20,972 bases of DNA from an uncultured Cellvibrio sp. (lineage in GTDB: Bacteria > Pseudomonadota > Gammaproteobacteria > Pseudomonadales > Cellvibrionaceae): the NCBI GenBank assembly GCA_946481735.1, contig CAMLOU010000078.1:1-20972 (forward strand), given 5' to 3'. How positions within the stretch are numbered: the first letter of the stretch is position 1; each line of letters starts with the position of its first letter. The translations under genes were made by a program, and so were the position numbers. Below, piece after piece: positions 7,017 to 15,943 of this stretch. Below the pieces are notes generated by a model. It was given only the letters and a program-made list of their open reading frames with translations, was not told the origin of the DNA and did not search any database.

Positions 7017-10000
7017 ATGATGTATAAAAACAGCAGTATCAACACGCGCAAAAAATTACTCGCGCTGGCGATCGGTTGCACTTTGTCCGGCGGCAACCTG
7101 TACGCGCAGGAAGAAGCACCCACGGTGAGTGAAGACCTGGGTGAAAACATCGAAGAGATTGTGGTTCGCGGTGTACGTGCATCGCAGGCCAAGGCGATTG
7201 ATATCAAACGTAATTCCAGAACTGTGGTGGATTCCATCGTGGCGGAAGACATCGGCAAATTGCCCGATGTCACCATTACGGACTCATTGCAGCGTGTAAC
7301 CGGTGTGCAGATTACCCGCGAAGCAGGTGAGGGCACCTCGTTAAATATTCGCGGTATGCCGCAAGTGTTAACGACGCTGAATGGCGAACAATTTCTGAGC
7401 CCCTGGGCCATTACTGAAGTCCAGGCAAATTATTCTGATATTCCGGCTGGCATGATTTCCGGTGTGGATGTGTATAAATCGCAATCCGCCAATATGCTGG
7501 CCGGTGGTATTTCGGGTGTGGTGGATTTAAAAACCCTTGATCCGTCCACATTGGAAGAAGGTTTCACCACGCGCGTGCGTCTTGAAGGCGCAGGCGGACG
7601 TTACTCCAGTCGCGAGATTCAGGAAGACGGTTCCAAAGAATGGCGTGATCCGGATTACACCGCAGGTCTCGTGTTTGGATTCAATAACGGTGACGACTTT
7701 TCGATTGTTACCAGCTTGTATAACTCCAATACCTATAACGCTAACTATTCGATGTATGAAGATCAGAGGCTAGGATTCCTTGATTCGCAAGGCGGCATGC
7801 CGACAGATAAATACGATCTCAATGGTGATGGCGACCTTGTTAACGATTGGTATGTCGTGCCTGGGGAGTTCGGAGCTTCCAGCCAATTTATGGAGCGTGA
7901 ACGTACCGGTGGTTCCATCAGCGCCCTTTTTGATATCAATGAAAACTGGTCAGTACGCGGTGATTTCTTCTATACCGAAATGGATCAGTACAACCGTGGT
8001 GTAAAAGCTGGATTTAATGGTAAGCACACGCCGGAATCTTTTGAGCAAAATGGTACGGCTGCACAGAACAATCAGGAAATCTATGACGCAATCCGTAGCG
8101 GAGAGGTTGACTTTGGCTCAACGATTTCATTCGTTGATAACGATGGTGTAACACAAACTCGTGACCTTTATGCCTTGCAGGTGGTGGATGTATGGGCGGC
8201 AGATTTCCAAACGTCGTCGACCAGCGAAATCACCAAGACGGCTGCATATAATAGCAATTTTGAGGTGAACTACACCAACAACGACAACCTTGAAGCAAGC
8301 TTCCGCGTTATTCATGCCAAGGCAGAGCAACAATACCGTAAGGCCACCTTCCAGCAGGGTACGCCCGCATGGTTATGGGTGGATGAAGATGGTACACCCG
8401 GCAAGGATCCGGTTGACGGTTTTAACGTGACTGTAGATTACACTGGCGAATATCCGTCATTCGCATGGGAAGGCGATTTGTCGGACTCCAGCGTACTGAA
8501 TCAATACCAAGGGTTTGCCGAAGGAAAAAATATTGATGCGGATTTGAATGCGGCGCGTTTCGATGTCAAGTTCACTGTAGATCAAGGCCACTTTGAATCT
8601 GTTGATGCTGGTGTTCGTTACGGCATTCGTGAAGCCAGCCATAACAAATTTAATTATGTAACACCTACCGGTCGCTACACCGATTGGGAAGACCCTCGTG
8701 TACCCGCTGATAAACGCTATCGCCTATTGCCGGGCAACCTGATTTGGCAGAAATTCCCTAACTGGCTCAAATTTGATTACGCCGAAACCAACGTCAGCCT
8801 GATTGATATCGGTGGCTTGCAGGACAACGGCTTTTCCGGTGCGGATACCGTGGCTTTCTATGATTTTGGTCCGATTAAGGGCTTTGAAGGTGGCGTAGCT
8901 GCTTTGGCGCCCGACCAGTGGGACAACCCCTACGAATTTATGAACCGCTTGTATCCCGGCACGCGTACTGTGAATGATCCTGGCTACACCTACCGTGTCC
9001 AGGAAGATTCGATAAACGCTTATGTGCAATTTAATTTCGCCAATGACAACGAAGGCCTTTTTGGTTTGCCCTATAACGCCAATATCGGTATTCAGGCGGC
9101 ACAGGTTGATCGTGAAGTGGACAAAAGTGTTGTGCCGGAAGTGCTGGATTCCTTCAACTCCATCGGTTACGACGATTGGCAAAAAATTGCTTACGTATAT
9201 GACGTTGAGCGTTTCACCAATTCAAAAACGGAAATATTACCGTCGTTTAACCTGAATATTTTTCCAACGGATGACACTGTTGTGCGCCTGGCTGCTGCGC
9301 GCACCATGACGCGGAATGACTTGGAAAATGTCGGCGCGTCCATGGCACTGTGGTATCAACAGTGTCCCAAAACTTATGAAAACGGCGATCCTGTCATGGT
9401 GCCGAATCCATCAACCGGTGGTGAAATGCAAGACACTGTCGGTTGTATCGGTGGTGGTGATGATCGCGGTAATCCCGATATCGAACCCTGGTTAGCGAAC
9501 GTCTATAACTTCTCCAGCGAATGGTATTTTGATGAAAATGCTATTCTCGGGGTTGGTCTGTTCATGATTGATGTTGAGCAAGCGGTGCAGTCATTCCAGG
9601 AGCAGCGTCGCTTCCTGGATATGGATGGCATTGATCGCGGACGCCTGGCGAATATCTGGACTACGCAGAACGTCGGGGCATCTGATCTTTACGGTGTTGA
9701 ATTTGGTTACAAGCAACCCTTCTCTTTCCTGGAAAATAATATTCTCAACAAATTCGGTGCGGAATTTAACTACACCTATTCACACAGCGAATCAGAAGAT
9801 GTTGACGTTGAGGGTAATACCTTGCCGCTGGTGTCCAACTCTGAACACCAGACCAACATGATTTTGTGGTATGACCACGCCGGCCTGAACGTGCGTCTGG
9901 CATACAACTGGCGCAGTGAAGAATACCTGGGCATGGTGGGTGTGAATTCCAATGCGGCGGTATTGAATATGGCGCAGTGGCTTGAGCCCGCCGGCTATCT

Positions 10001-10169
10001 CGACCTGTCGGTCAGCTATTGGCTGAACGAGCATGTGAGCTTCTTCCTGAACGGTACCAACCTGACCGAACAAAGTCGTAAAAGTTATGCGCAATACGAA
10101 GATCAGTTCCATTCGCTCTGGGTACAAGAAGCGCGTTACTCAGCTGGTGTGAACCTTCTTTTTAACTGA
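7017..10169 (+). CDS. TonB-dependent receptor, carbohydrate-type
   Basis: Outer-membrane active transporter of the large class common in Xanthomonas, Caulobacter and Cellvibrio relatives, usually tied to glycan uptake; the substrate here is probably manno-oligosaccharide by context. AGAGG lies 6 nt before a tandem ATGATG at 7017, giving 1050 aa; an ATG at 6990 is less well placed. A signal peptide of about 30 residues ends NLYA. A TonB-box-like EEIVVRG follows (46-52), then the plug (VAEDIGKLPDVTITDSLQRV, then GTSLNIRGMPQV). The rest is a beta barrel with alternating aromatic strands, ending YSAGVNLLFN, near the usual terminal Phe. No SusD-like partner is nearby. The GH5-like lipoprotein starts 64 bp downstream and probably shares the transcript. 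Confidence 0.93.
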   Translation: MMYKNSSINTRKKLLALAIGCTLSGGNLYAQEEAPTVSEDLGENIEEIVVRGVRASQAKAIDIKRNSRTVVDSIVAEDIGKLPDVTITDSLQRVTGVQITREAGEGTSLNIRGMPQVLTTLNGEQFLSPWAITEVQANYSDIPAGMISGVDVYKSQSANMLAGGISGVVDLKTLDPSTLEEGFTTRVRLEGAGGRYSSREIQEDGSKEWRDPDYTAGLVFGFNNGDDFSIVTSLYNSNTYNANYSMYEDQRLGFLDSQGGMPTDKYDLNGDGDLVNDWYVVPGEFGASSQFMERERTGGSISALFDINENWSVRGDFFYTEMDQYNRGVKAGFNGKHTPESFEQNGTAAQNNQEIYDAIRSGEVDFGSTISFVDNDGVTQTRDLYALQVVDVWAADFQTSSTSEITKTAAYNSNFEVNYTNNDNLEASFRVIHAKAEQQYRKATFQQGTPAWLWVDEDGTPGKDPVDGFNVTVDYTGEYPSFAWEGDLSDSSVLNQYQGFAEGKNIDADLNAARFDVKFTVDQGHFESVDAGVRYGIREASHNKFNYVTPTGRYTDWEDPRVPADKRYRLLPGNLIWQKFPNWLKFDYAETNVSLIDIGGLQDNGFSGADTVAFYDFGPIKGFEGGVAALAPDQWDNPYEFMNRLYPGTRTVNDPGYTYRVQEDSINAYVQFNFANDNEGLFGLPYNANIGIQAAQVDREVDKSVVPEVLDSFNSIGYDDWQKIAYVYDVERFTNSKTEILPSFNLNIFPTDDTVVRLAAARTMTRNDLENVGASMALWYQQCPKTYENGDPVMVPNPSTGGEMQDTVGCIGGGDDRGNPDIEPWLANVYNFSSEWYFDENAILGVGLFMIDVEQAVQSFQEQRRFLDMDGIDRGRLANIWTTQNVGASDLYGVEFGYKQPFSFLENNILNKFGAEFNYTYSHSESEDVDVEGNTLPLVSNSEHQTNMILWYDHAGLNVRLAYNWRSEEYLGMVGVNSNAAVLNMAQWLEPAGYLDLSVSYWLNEHVSFFLNGTNLTEQSRKSYAQYEDQFHSLWVQEARYSAGVNLLFN

Positions 10170-10179
10170 TATGCGTTTG

Positions 10180-10200
10180 TGCGGCGCTATCGGTGCCGCA
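10180..10200 (+). other. Intercistronic hairpin between receptor and lipoprotein genes
   Basis: TGCGGCGC and GTGCCGCA pair over 8 bp (one G-U) around a 5-nt loop, 10 bp after the receptor stop and before the lipoprotein ribosome-binding site. No T-run follows, so it is more likely an RNA-stability or differential-expression element than a terminator. Confidence 0.45.
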
Positions 10201-10233
10201 TAACAACAATAAAGATTAATGACGGAGTTTCCT

Positions 10234-12843
10234 ATGAAAACCAAACTGCATTTGTTAGCGCTGCTGACCAGCGCAATGGTATTGCACGGCTGCGGTGGCG
10301 GCGACATGCTCGGCTCATCCGACGCTGATGATCACAAATTAATTCCTGAAGAAGTGACTGAAGATTTAACGCGCCCGCGCCCTTCCGAAAATGCGCCGGT
10401 GATGAAAACCGAAGGCACCAAGATCTATTTGGCCGACGGTAATGAAACGATTGTGCGCGGTGTTAACCTGCAATACAGCGATAATCCATTGCAAATGATT
10501 ACGGCTTTTCCAGCCATTGCTGAAACCGGTGCGAACTTCGTGCGTATCCAGTTAAGTGAAGAAACCAGCGAGGTCGAACTGGAAGCCGCGTTGAATATGG
10601 CCATTGAAAATAATATGGCAGCAATTCTCACCTTAAACAGTCCCAACCTGAAATGTAACGATGATGAAGCGCTGTTTACCGAAGCTGTAGAAGATTTATG
10701 GTTGGAAGAATGGTTGCCGATCATCGCCCAGGATCGTTACCAGGATAAGATCATGGTCAACATGGCTAGCGGGTGGGGGCCGAAAGCGATCTTCAATGGA
10801 TCCAGTTTTGGTTACCGCACTTACATCGATACGCACAAAGCAGTCATCAGACAATTCCGTCGTGCAGGTTTGAAATTTCCACTGGTGATCGATGCTCCTG
10901 GGTGCGGGGAAGACTTCCACGCGTTTGAGTCTATTCGTGCAACCGAACTGATGGCGGCAGATGAGCAGAAAAACCTGGTGTTTTCGGTTCATGCTTATGG
11001 TTCAACCTGGAATAATCGCACCAAGATTGACTACGGTATCTCCAGAATTACCAGCCAGAACGTGCCTGTGATTGTCAGCGAATTTGGTGGTTCAGATTTA
11101 GGTGATAGTCCCGTTAAGCTGCACCATATTCTCGAGCGAGGTGCAGGTGACTATGCGCTGGAAATTGACACCCAGTGGAAAACGCCGGATGACAAAGCGG
11201 GCATTATGGTTCCCTTCAGCGAACCGGTTGATGCGACCAATTCAGAAATTGCTTTTGAGGTTCACATTGACGAAAGCTTTGCCGAATACCCGCAAATGGG
11301 TATGCAATTGTATCTTCGCGACGTCAACGGCGAATATGCAAATCTTTCATGGCACACGGTTGAGAACTTTGATGTAGGCACCTGGAACAGCCGCAAATAT
11401 ACGGTCAAAAATAAAGGCTCTTTTGGCTGGGCTTCCGATGCATTTGATATTACCCAGGTAGCACGCATCGGTATTGAATTAATTGCCAATGGTAAGCCGG
11501 TTGAGGTTGGTGGAAAAATTCAGCTGGATAACTTGCGTGTGATTAATAGCAGCGCCGCTATTGAGATGGCCAGTATGACTTTTGATGCTGACCTGCAAGG
11601 CTGGACGGATAATGGCAAAGGTACCATCTCTTACGGTGATGGTTATATGAGTGCTATGCCGGATGCTGAAGGAAACATAGAAGCTATTACCAACAGCTTG
11701 CCATCCGTAGATTTCTCCAAACCCGTCCGGATTTCGGCTAAGGTAATGGTTCCTGAAAAATATGCAGGTTCCTGGATCTATTTCAAATTTTTCAACAACG
11801 TGAACAACCCAAACAACGCTTGGTTTGAGTCGACAAACCTGGGTGGTGATAGCTTCACCTATGGGGAGTGGACAGAAGTTTCTGTCGATGCGACCTTCCC
11901 GGAGGGCATCACCTCCATTGGTATTCAAATGGGTAATATCGGTAAAACCAGCGAGGTAATTGCCACGCCCGATGAAGCGATTCTCTTTGACGATATCGTG
12001 ATCTCCACTGTTGAAGAAAGTGCATACGAATACGGTGTGCAATACAGCGGTACGTTTGATGCGGATGCAGACGGCTGGGCTTATATCAGTTGGGGCGGTG
12101 CAGCAAATGTTGATGTCAGTAATGGCGTTATGAATGTCACGCCCAAAGATCCGGGCACCGCACGAATTGATATCCAGAAAGGTAATATTGATTCAGTAGA
12201 GAAATTAAACCTCCAGGATCCGTTCGTGGTGAAGACACGCGTCTTTCTGCCCGCTTCGCTAGAGGGTACAGGCTTCAATTTGCAGTTCTACATGCAGGAT
12301 TCTGGCTGGGCAAATCACTTTGAAGTGATCAATCTGAGCGGGGATGAATTGACCTACGGTGACTGGAACGATTTTGATGTCGAAGTCGCATTCCCCGAAG
12401 CTTTCTCACGCGTCGGCGCTCCCAAGCATATTGGTTTCTCTTTCATGCTTGAGGGCGGCAGCTTACCGATGAATGATCCCATTCAGATTGATGAGGTTAT
12501 TTTCGAAGGGCTGATTGAGGTTGAAAAGGAAGAAGAGGTCCGCGCGTTGGTTGATTTCCATTACGTGCACCAAGGGGAATCAGTTGCTGTCGATATTGCT
12601 GAAGGCGGCATCGTCGCTGATGATTACGCAGATAAATTTGCTGTCAGTCAACGCTCCGCCCCCTTCAGCTGGGCAGCCTGGTCCTGGTACGGAAACGCCA
12701 GCGAATTTGCCGGATGGGACATGACTACCACCATCGATTCTTTGGATGGTATTACTGATCGGGGTGTAGAGATTGTTTTAGGTAAAGGCGGCATTGTTGA
12801 AACGCTGTTAGGCAGTGTTCCAGATGAAGAAGCTGCTGAATAA
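10234..12843 (+). CDS. GH5 mannanase-like lipoprotein with inserted beta-sandwich modules; probable pseudo-enzyme
   Basis: 869 aa from the ATG at 10234 (GGAG 6 nt upstream). The signal peptide ends VLHGC, so C20 is the likely lipidated residue, though His at -2 is unusual. Residues ~55-300 resemble a GH5 barrel: GVNLQ, FVRIQL (R104), VIDAPGCGED, VFSVHAYG (H253, Y255) and VIVSEFGG (E283, nucleophile position). The acid/base motif, normally N-E after strand 4, reads NMASGWG, with S179-G180 in place of Asn-Glu, and the strand-3 His position is N135. Three beta-sandwich modules of ~140-160 residues follow (about 303-440, 446-592, 602-762); the last two share FDAD-x-x-GW and LTYG-type motifs and resemble carbohydrate-binding modules. 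The strand-8 signature FSWAAWSWYGN appears only at 811-821, so the modules seem inserted within the barrel. It probably binds mannan at the cell surface for the adjacent receptor; residual catalysis is not excluded. Confidence 0.8.
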   Translation: MKTKLHLLALLTSAMVLHGCGGGDMLGSSDADDHKLIPEEVTEDLTRPRPSENAPVMKTEGTKIYLADGNETIVRGVNLQYSDNPLQMITAFPAIAETGANFVRIQLSEETSEVELEAALNMAIENNMAAILTLNSPNLKCNDDEALFTEAVEDLWLEEWLPIIAQDRYQDKIMVNMASGWGPKAIFNGSSFGYRTYIDTHKAVIRQFRRAGLKFPLVIDAPGCGEDFHAFESIRATELMAADEQKNLVFSVHAYGSTWNNRTKIDYGISRITSQNVPVIVSEFGGSDLGDSPVKLHHILERGAGDYALEIDTQWKTPDDKAGIMVPFSEPVDATNSEIAFEVHIDESFAEYPQMGMQLYLRDVNGEYANLSWHTVENFDVGTWNSRKYTVKNKGSFGWASDAFDITQVARIGIELIANGKPVEVGGKIQLDNLRVINSSAAIEMASMTFDADLQGWTDNGKGTISYGDGYMSAMPDAEGNIEAITNSLPSVDFSKPVRISAKVMVPEKYAGSWIYFKFFNNVNNPNNAWFESTNLGGDSFTYGEWTEVSVDATFPEGITSIGIQMGNIGKTSEVIATPDEAILFDDIVISTVEESAYEYGVQYSGTFDADADGWAYISWGGAANVDVSNGVMNVTPKDPGTARIDIQKGNIDSVEKLNLQDPFVVKTRVFLPASLEGTGFNLQFYMQDSGWANHFEVINLSGDELTYGDWNDFDVEVAFPEAFSRVGAPKHIGFSFMLEGGSLPMNDPIQIDEVIFEGLIEVEKEEEVRALVDFHYVHQGESVAVDIAEGGIVADDYADKFAVSQRSAPFSWAAWSWYGNASEFAGWDMTTTIDSLDGITDRGVEIVLGKGGIVETLLGSVPDEEAAE

Positions 12844-12881
12844 ACGTTTCGGAAGCTGTTAAACCTGCTCCCCACCTTTGC

Positions 12882-12908
12882 AATCGCCCGGCAGTTAGCT
12901 GGGCGATT
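12882..12908 (+). terminator. Hairpin after the GH5-like gene
   Basis: AATCGCCCGGC and GCTGGGCGATT form an 11-bp stem with one G-U pair and a 5-nt AGTTA loop, 38 bp after the stop codon. No clear T-run follows. It probably ends the receptor-lipoprotein transcript, or protects its 3' end. Confidence 0.5.
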
Positions 12909-13146
12909 TGCTGTTAAGCTTTGTGGTTTGGCTGCTGAGTGCCGCGTTACTCCAGTCTTGCCTGGCCTTCATCCCGCCGCTTCTAGTCCATCCAACCCTA
13001 AACCCCACTTTACGCGCCTATCCATACGAATAAGTTATAAATAATGCGCCATGTTAGCGCTGCCTCTTCTCAACCCTGGCCTATACTTGGGGTTAACGCC
13101 GCTCATAATGGGGGGTGATCTGTCATTTTGTCGAAAGAAGAACTCC
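12909..13146. other. Intergenic region before the GGDEF-EAL gene
   Basis: About 240 bp between the hairpin and the chosen start of the GGDEF-EAL gene. I found no copy of the TGTAACCGGTTACA operator here, unlike the other gene starts of the locus, so the signalling gene is probably not in the same regulon. An ATG at 13051 is in frame with the downstream protein but encodes a non-PAS, poorly conserved-looking extension. Confidence 0.4.
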
Positions 13147-15693
13147 ATGGAACGCAATGTATTACGCACCTTGGGCGATAACATCCCGGATTTAATCTAC
13201 GCGAAAGACCGTGAGGGACGCTTTACCTTTGGCAATCAGGCATTTCTGCGTATGGCGGGTGCGGCGACGCTGGAGGATATCCTGGGGAAGAACGATTTTG
13301 ACCTGAATCCGCCGGATCTCGCCCAGGGCTATGCCGAGGATGACCAGGCGGTGATGCGCTCCGGTGAGCCCCTGGTGGATCGCGAAGAGATTGTGGTGGA
13401 TGCGAAAACCGGTGAATCGCGCTGGCATTCCACGACCAAGGTGCCGTTGCATGACGATGCCGGCAATATCATCGGTACGATGGGGATTACCCGCGACATT
13501 ACCGCCAGCAAACGTGCAGCGCTACAGGTGCGCCAGCTCAATGCCGAACTGGAAGAACGCGTGGCCGAGCGCACGGCGGAGTTGCAGGCGCTGAGTGAGG
13601 TACTAGCCTACGAGCGTAATTTGATGCGCATCCTGGTGGATTCGGTACCCGACAGTATCTTTGCCAAAGATGCGCAGAGTAAATTCCTGCTGGCGAACAA
13701 TGCGGTAGCGCGCGGTATGGGTGCTACACCGCAGGACTTGTTGGGCAAAGATGATTTTGCTTTCTTTCCGCCGGACATGGCCCAGCGCTTTTATGATGAT
13801 GAACAACGAATTCTGCAAACCGGCGAGCCCATGCTCAATCAGGAGGAGCCCGCAGTCAATAACCAGACTGGCAAGATGCGCTGGTTGCTGACCAGCAAAT
13901 TGCCGGTACGCAATGAGGCGGGCGATATTGTGGGCCTGGTTGGTATTGGCCGCGATATCACCCTGCGCCGCGAAGCCGAGCTGGCGTTGCGCGAAAGTGA
14001 AGAGCGCTTTCGCAGCCTGACCGAACTCTCGTCGGATTGGTATTGGGAGCAGAACGCGCAGCTCGCCTTTGTTGAACTGGAAGACCCCAATGGCAAGTCC
14101 GGCTTCCAGCGCGAGGAGTTGCTGGGAAAAACCCTGCGGGATTTGCCCACCACGGAAATCCTCTCCGGCTCGTGGGATGAGCACGATGCAGTGGTGGCCG
14201 AGCATAAGCCCTTTCGCGATCTCGAATTGCGCCATGTCAAAGGCAATGGCCGCGCGTGTTACCTCAGCCTGACCGGCGTGCCGGCCTTCAACGCCAAGGG
14301 CGAATTTCGGGGTTATCGCGGCATCGGTCGCGATATTACCGACCGCAAAACCTCGGAAGAACGCATTCAGTATCTCGCCACCCACGACAGCCTGACCTCC
14401 TTACCCAACCGCTTCATGTTTAGCGAAATCCTTAATCTCGCCATCGAGTCAGCGCGGCGTAACGCGCGCAAACTGGCGGTGCTGTTTATCGATCTGGATC
14501 GCTTTAAAAATATCAACGACACCCTCGGGCATGAGGCCGGTGATCTGTTGCTGAACGAAATGGCGGGCCGCTTCAAGCAATGTCTGCGGGCGAGTGATGT
14601 GGTGGGGCGCCTGGGTGGCGATGAGTTTGTCATCCTGATCCAGGAGCTCGATAACCCCGAGCAGGCGGCAACGGTTGCGCGCAAGATTTTATCGGCAGCG
14701 GTCAAGCCGGTATCGGTGTATGGCCAGGAATGTCGGGTGACCGCCAGTATCGGGATCTGCGTCTATCCGGACGATGCCGAGGATGAACATACCATCATGA
14801 AGAGCGCGGACATCGCCATGTACCGCGCGAAAGAAGAGGGCAAGAACAACTACCAGTTCTACTCGCCGGATATCAAGGCGCGCTCGCTCGAGCGCCTGAT
14901 TATGGAAAATAACTTGCGCCTGGCGCTGGAGCGCAATGAGTTCTTCCTGCACTACCAGGCCAAGCGCAACCTCAAGACTGGGGAAATCGCCGGTGTGGAA
15001 GCACTGGTGCGCTGGCAACATCCGCAGTTGGGCATTGTATCGCCGGCCCAATTTATTCCCCTGGCAGAAGAAACCGGCCTGATTGTGTTGATCGGACGCT
15101 GGGTTATAAAGACGGCCTGTGAGCAAAATGTTGCCTGGATGAAGCAAGGGTTGCCGCCGTTGTGCATGGCGGTGAATTTGTCGGTGCGCCAATTCTTTGA
15201 TGATGGCCTGATTAACGACGTGGCTACCGCCCTGAAAGAGACCGGCATGGAGCCGGGGCTGCTGGAGATGGAAATCACCGAAGGCATGGTAATGCAGGAC
15301 GCCGAGCGCGCCATTCGCATCTTGTCCGCCATTAAAAGGCTGGGCGTGCGCCTGGCGATTGACGACTTCGGTGTGGGCTACTCGTCGTTGGCACAGATCA
15401 AACGTTTCCCCATCGATACCCTTAAGATGGACAGTTCCTTTATCCGCGATATTCCGCAAAATCGCGAAGATCGCGCCATTACCGAGGCGATCATCGCCAT
15501 GGGCAAGACCCTGAGCCTGACGGTGATTGCCGAGGGCGTTGAAACCGAAGAGCAGGAGACCTTCCTGCGCGAGCACGCCTGCGACCAGTCCCAGGGTTAT
15601 TACTTCAGTAAACCCATTGCGCCGGAAGAGTTTGTGACCTTCATGCGCCAGCAAACGCCCGCGCTGGAAGCCTACGTCAACGGCAAAGGCTAA
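13147..15693 (+). CDS. PAS-PAS-PAS-GGDEF-EAL cyclic-di-GMP signalling protein
   Basis: Predicted cytoplasmic sensor with both diguanylate cyclase and phosphodiesterase domains, 848 aa from the ATG at 13147 (start of MERNVLRTLGDNIPDLIYAKD). In-frame starts at 13051 or 13108 are possible. Two similar PAS domains (about 1-125 and 155-285) are separated by a coiled coil (QLNAELEERVAERTAELQAL); a third, more divergent PAS spans ~290-405. The cyclase site is intact (GGDEF at 490-494), with an inhibitory RxxD (RASD) five residues before it. The EAL domain is also intact: EAL 618-620, then NLSVRQF, EITEG, DDFGVGYSSL and AEGVETEEQ. No transmembrane segment is visible. The net activity cannot be told from sequence. 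It interrupts a glycan-uptake locus, so it may link nutrient or redox state to attachment, but this is inference. Confidence 0.92.
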   Translation: MERNVLRTLGDNIPDLIYAKDREGRFTFGNQAFLRMAGAATLEDILGKNDFDLNPPDLAQGYAEDDQAVMRSGEPLVDREEIVVDAKTGESRWHSTTKVPLHDDAGNIIGTMGITRDITASKRAALQVRQLNAELEERVAERTAELQALSEVLAYERNLMRILVDSVPDSIFAKDAQSKFLLANNAVARGMGATPQDLLGKDDFAFFPPDMAQRFYDDEQRILQTGEPMLNQEEPAVNNQTGKMRWLLTSKLPVRNEAGDIVGLVGIGRDITLRREAELALRESEERFRSLTELSSDWYWEQNAQLAFVELEDPNGKSGFQREELLGKTLRDLPTTEILSGSWDEHDAVVAEHKPFRDLELRHVKGNGRACYLSLTGVPAFNAKGEFRGYRGIGRDITDRKTSEERIQYLATHDSLTSLPNRFMFSEILNLAIESARRNARKLAVLFIDLDRFKNINDTLGHEAGDLLLNEMAGRFKQCLRASDVVGRLGGDEFVILIQELDNPEQAATVARKILSAAVKPVSVYGQECRVTASIGICVYPDDAEDEHTIMKSADIAMYRAKEEGKNNYQFYSPDIKARSLERLIMENNLRLALERNEFFLHYQAKRNLKTGEIAGVEALVRWQHPQLGIVSPAQFIPLAEETGLIVLIGRWVIKTACEQNVAWMKQGLPPLCMAVNLSVRQFFDDGLINDVATALKETGMEPGLLEMEITEGMVMQDAERAIRILSAIKRLGVRLAIDDFGVGYSSLAQIKRFPIDTLKMDSSFIRDIPQNREDRAITEAIIAMGKTLSLTVIAEGVETEEQETFLREHACDQSQGYYFSKPIAPEEFVTFMRQQTPALEAYVNGKG

Positions 15694-15697
15694 GTGG

Positions 15698-15727
15698 TGG
15701 CGCGCGCGGACGTTTACCCGCGCGCCA
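15698..15727 (+). terminator. GC-rich hairpin after the GGDEF-EAL gene
   Basis: TGGCGCGCG and CGCGCGCCA form a 9-bp stem that can extend by two G-C pairs past a bulged C. It starts 4 bp after the stop codon, and the descending arm is followed by TTT only. It is a likely terminator of the signalling gene. Confidence 0.55.
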
Positions 15728-15876
15728 TTTCCCCATCCGCTTCGGTTAAAAAATTACATAAGCCGCCATCCATAACTCATCGCTATCCTCGTTAGCTCAT
15801 CCATTTCGAAGGGTTGTTAAAACAGCCCCAATTCGTGCCCGCCTGCACAAGTATGGGATAAAAGTGCGATTTTCGT

Positions 15877-15905
15877 TTGAAACCGATTACATTTTAGGTA
15901 ATAAT
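15877..15905 (+). promoter_or_regulatory. Predicted sigma-70 promoter upstream of the AGE gene
   Basis: TTGAAA (15877-15882) and AATAAT (15900-15905, 5 of 6 to consensus) are spaced by exactly 17 bp, with a predicted start near 15912. The -35 box is embedded in the operator at 15878-15891. Confidence 0.6.
15878..15891. promoter_or_regulatory. LacI-type operator, copy 2
   Basis: TGAAACCGATTACA, 12 of 14 to TGTAACCGGTTACA, overlapping the -35 of the promoter at 15877. Its centre is 66 bp from that of the second site at 15944, so looping between two repressor dimers is conceivable. Confidence 0.65.
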
Positions 15906-15943
15906 TTCCGCATCGACATCGCGTAGTTCCTGGTTTTAATTTT

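Noticed and set aside
14689..15654. Long antisense frame (321 codons) opposite the EAL domain
   Set aside because: It mirrors a GC-rich, well-supported GGDEF-EAL gene, has no recognisable motif, and is explained by codon bias on the opposite strand. The same holds for the frame at 13603-14385.
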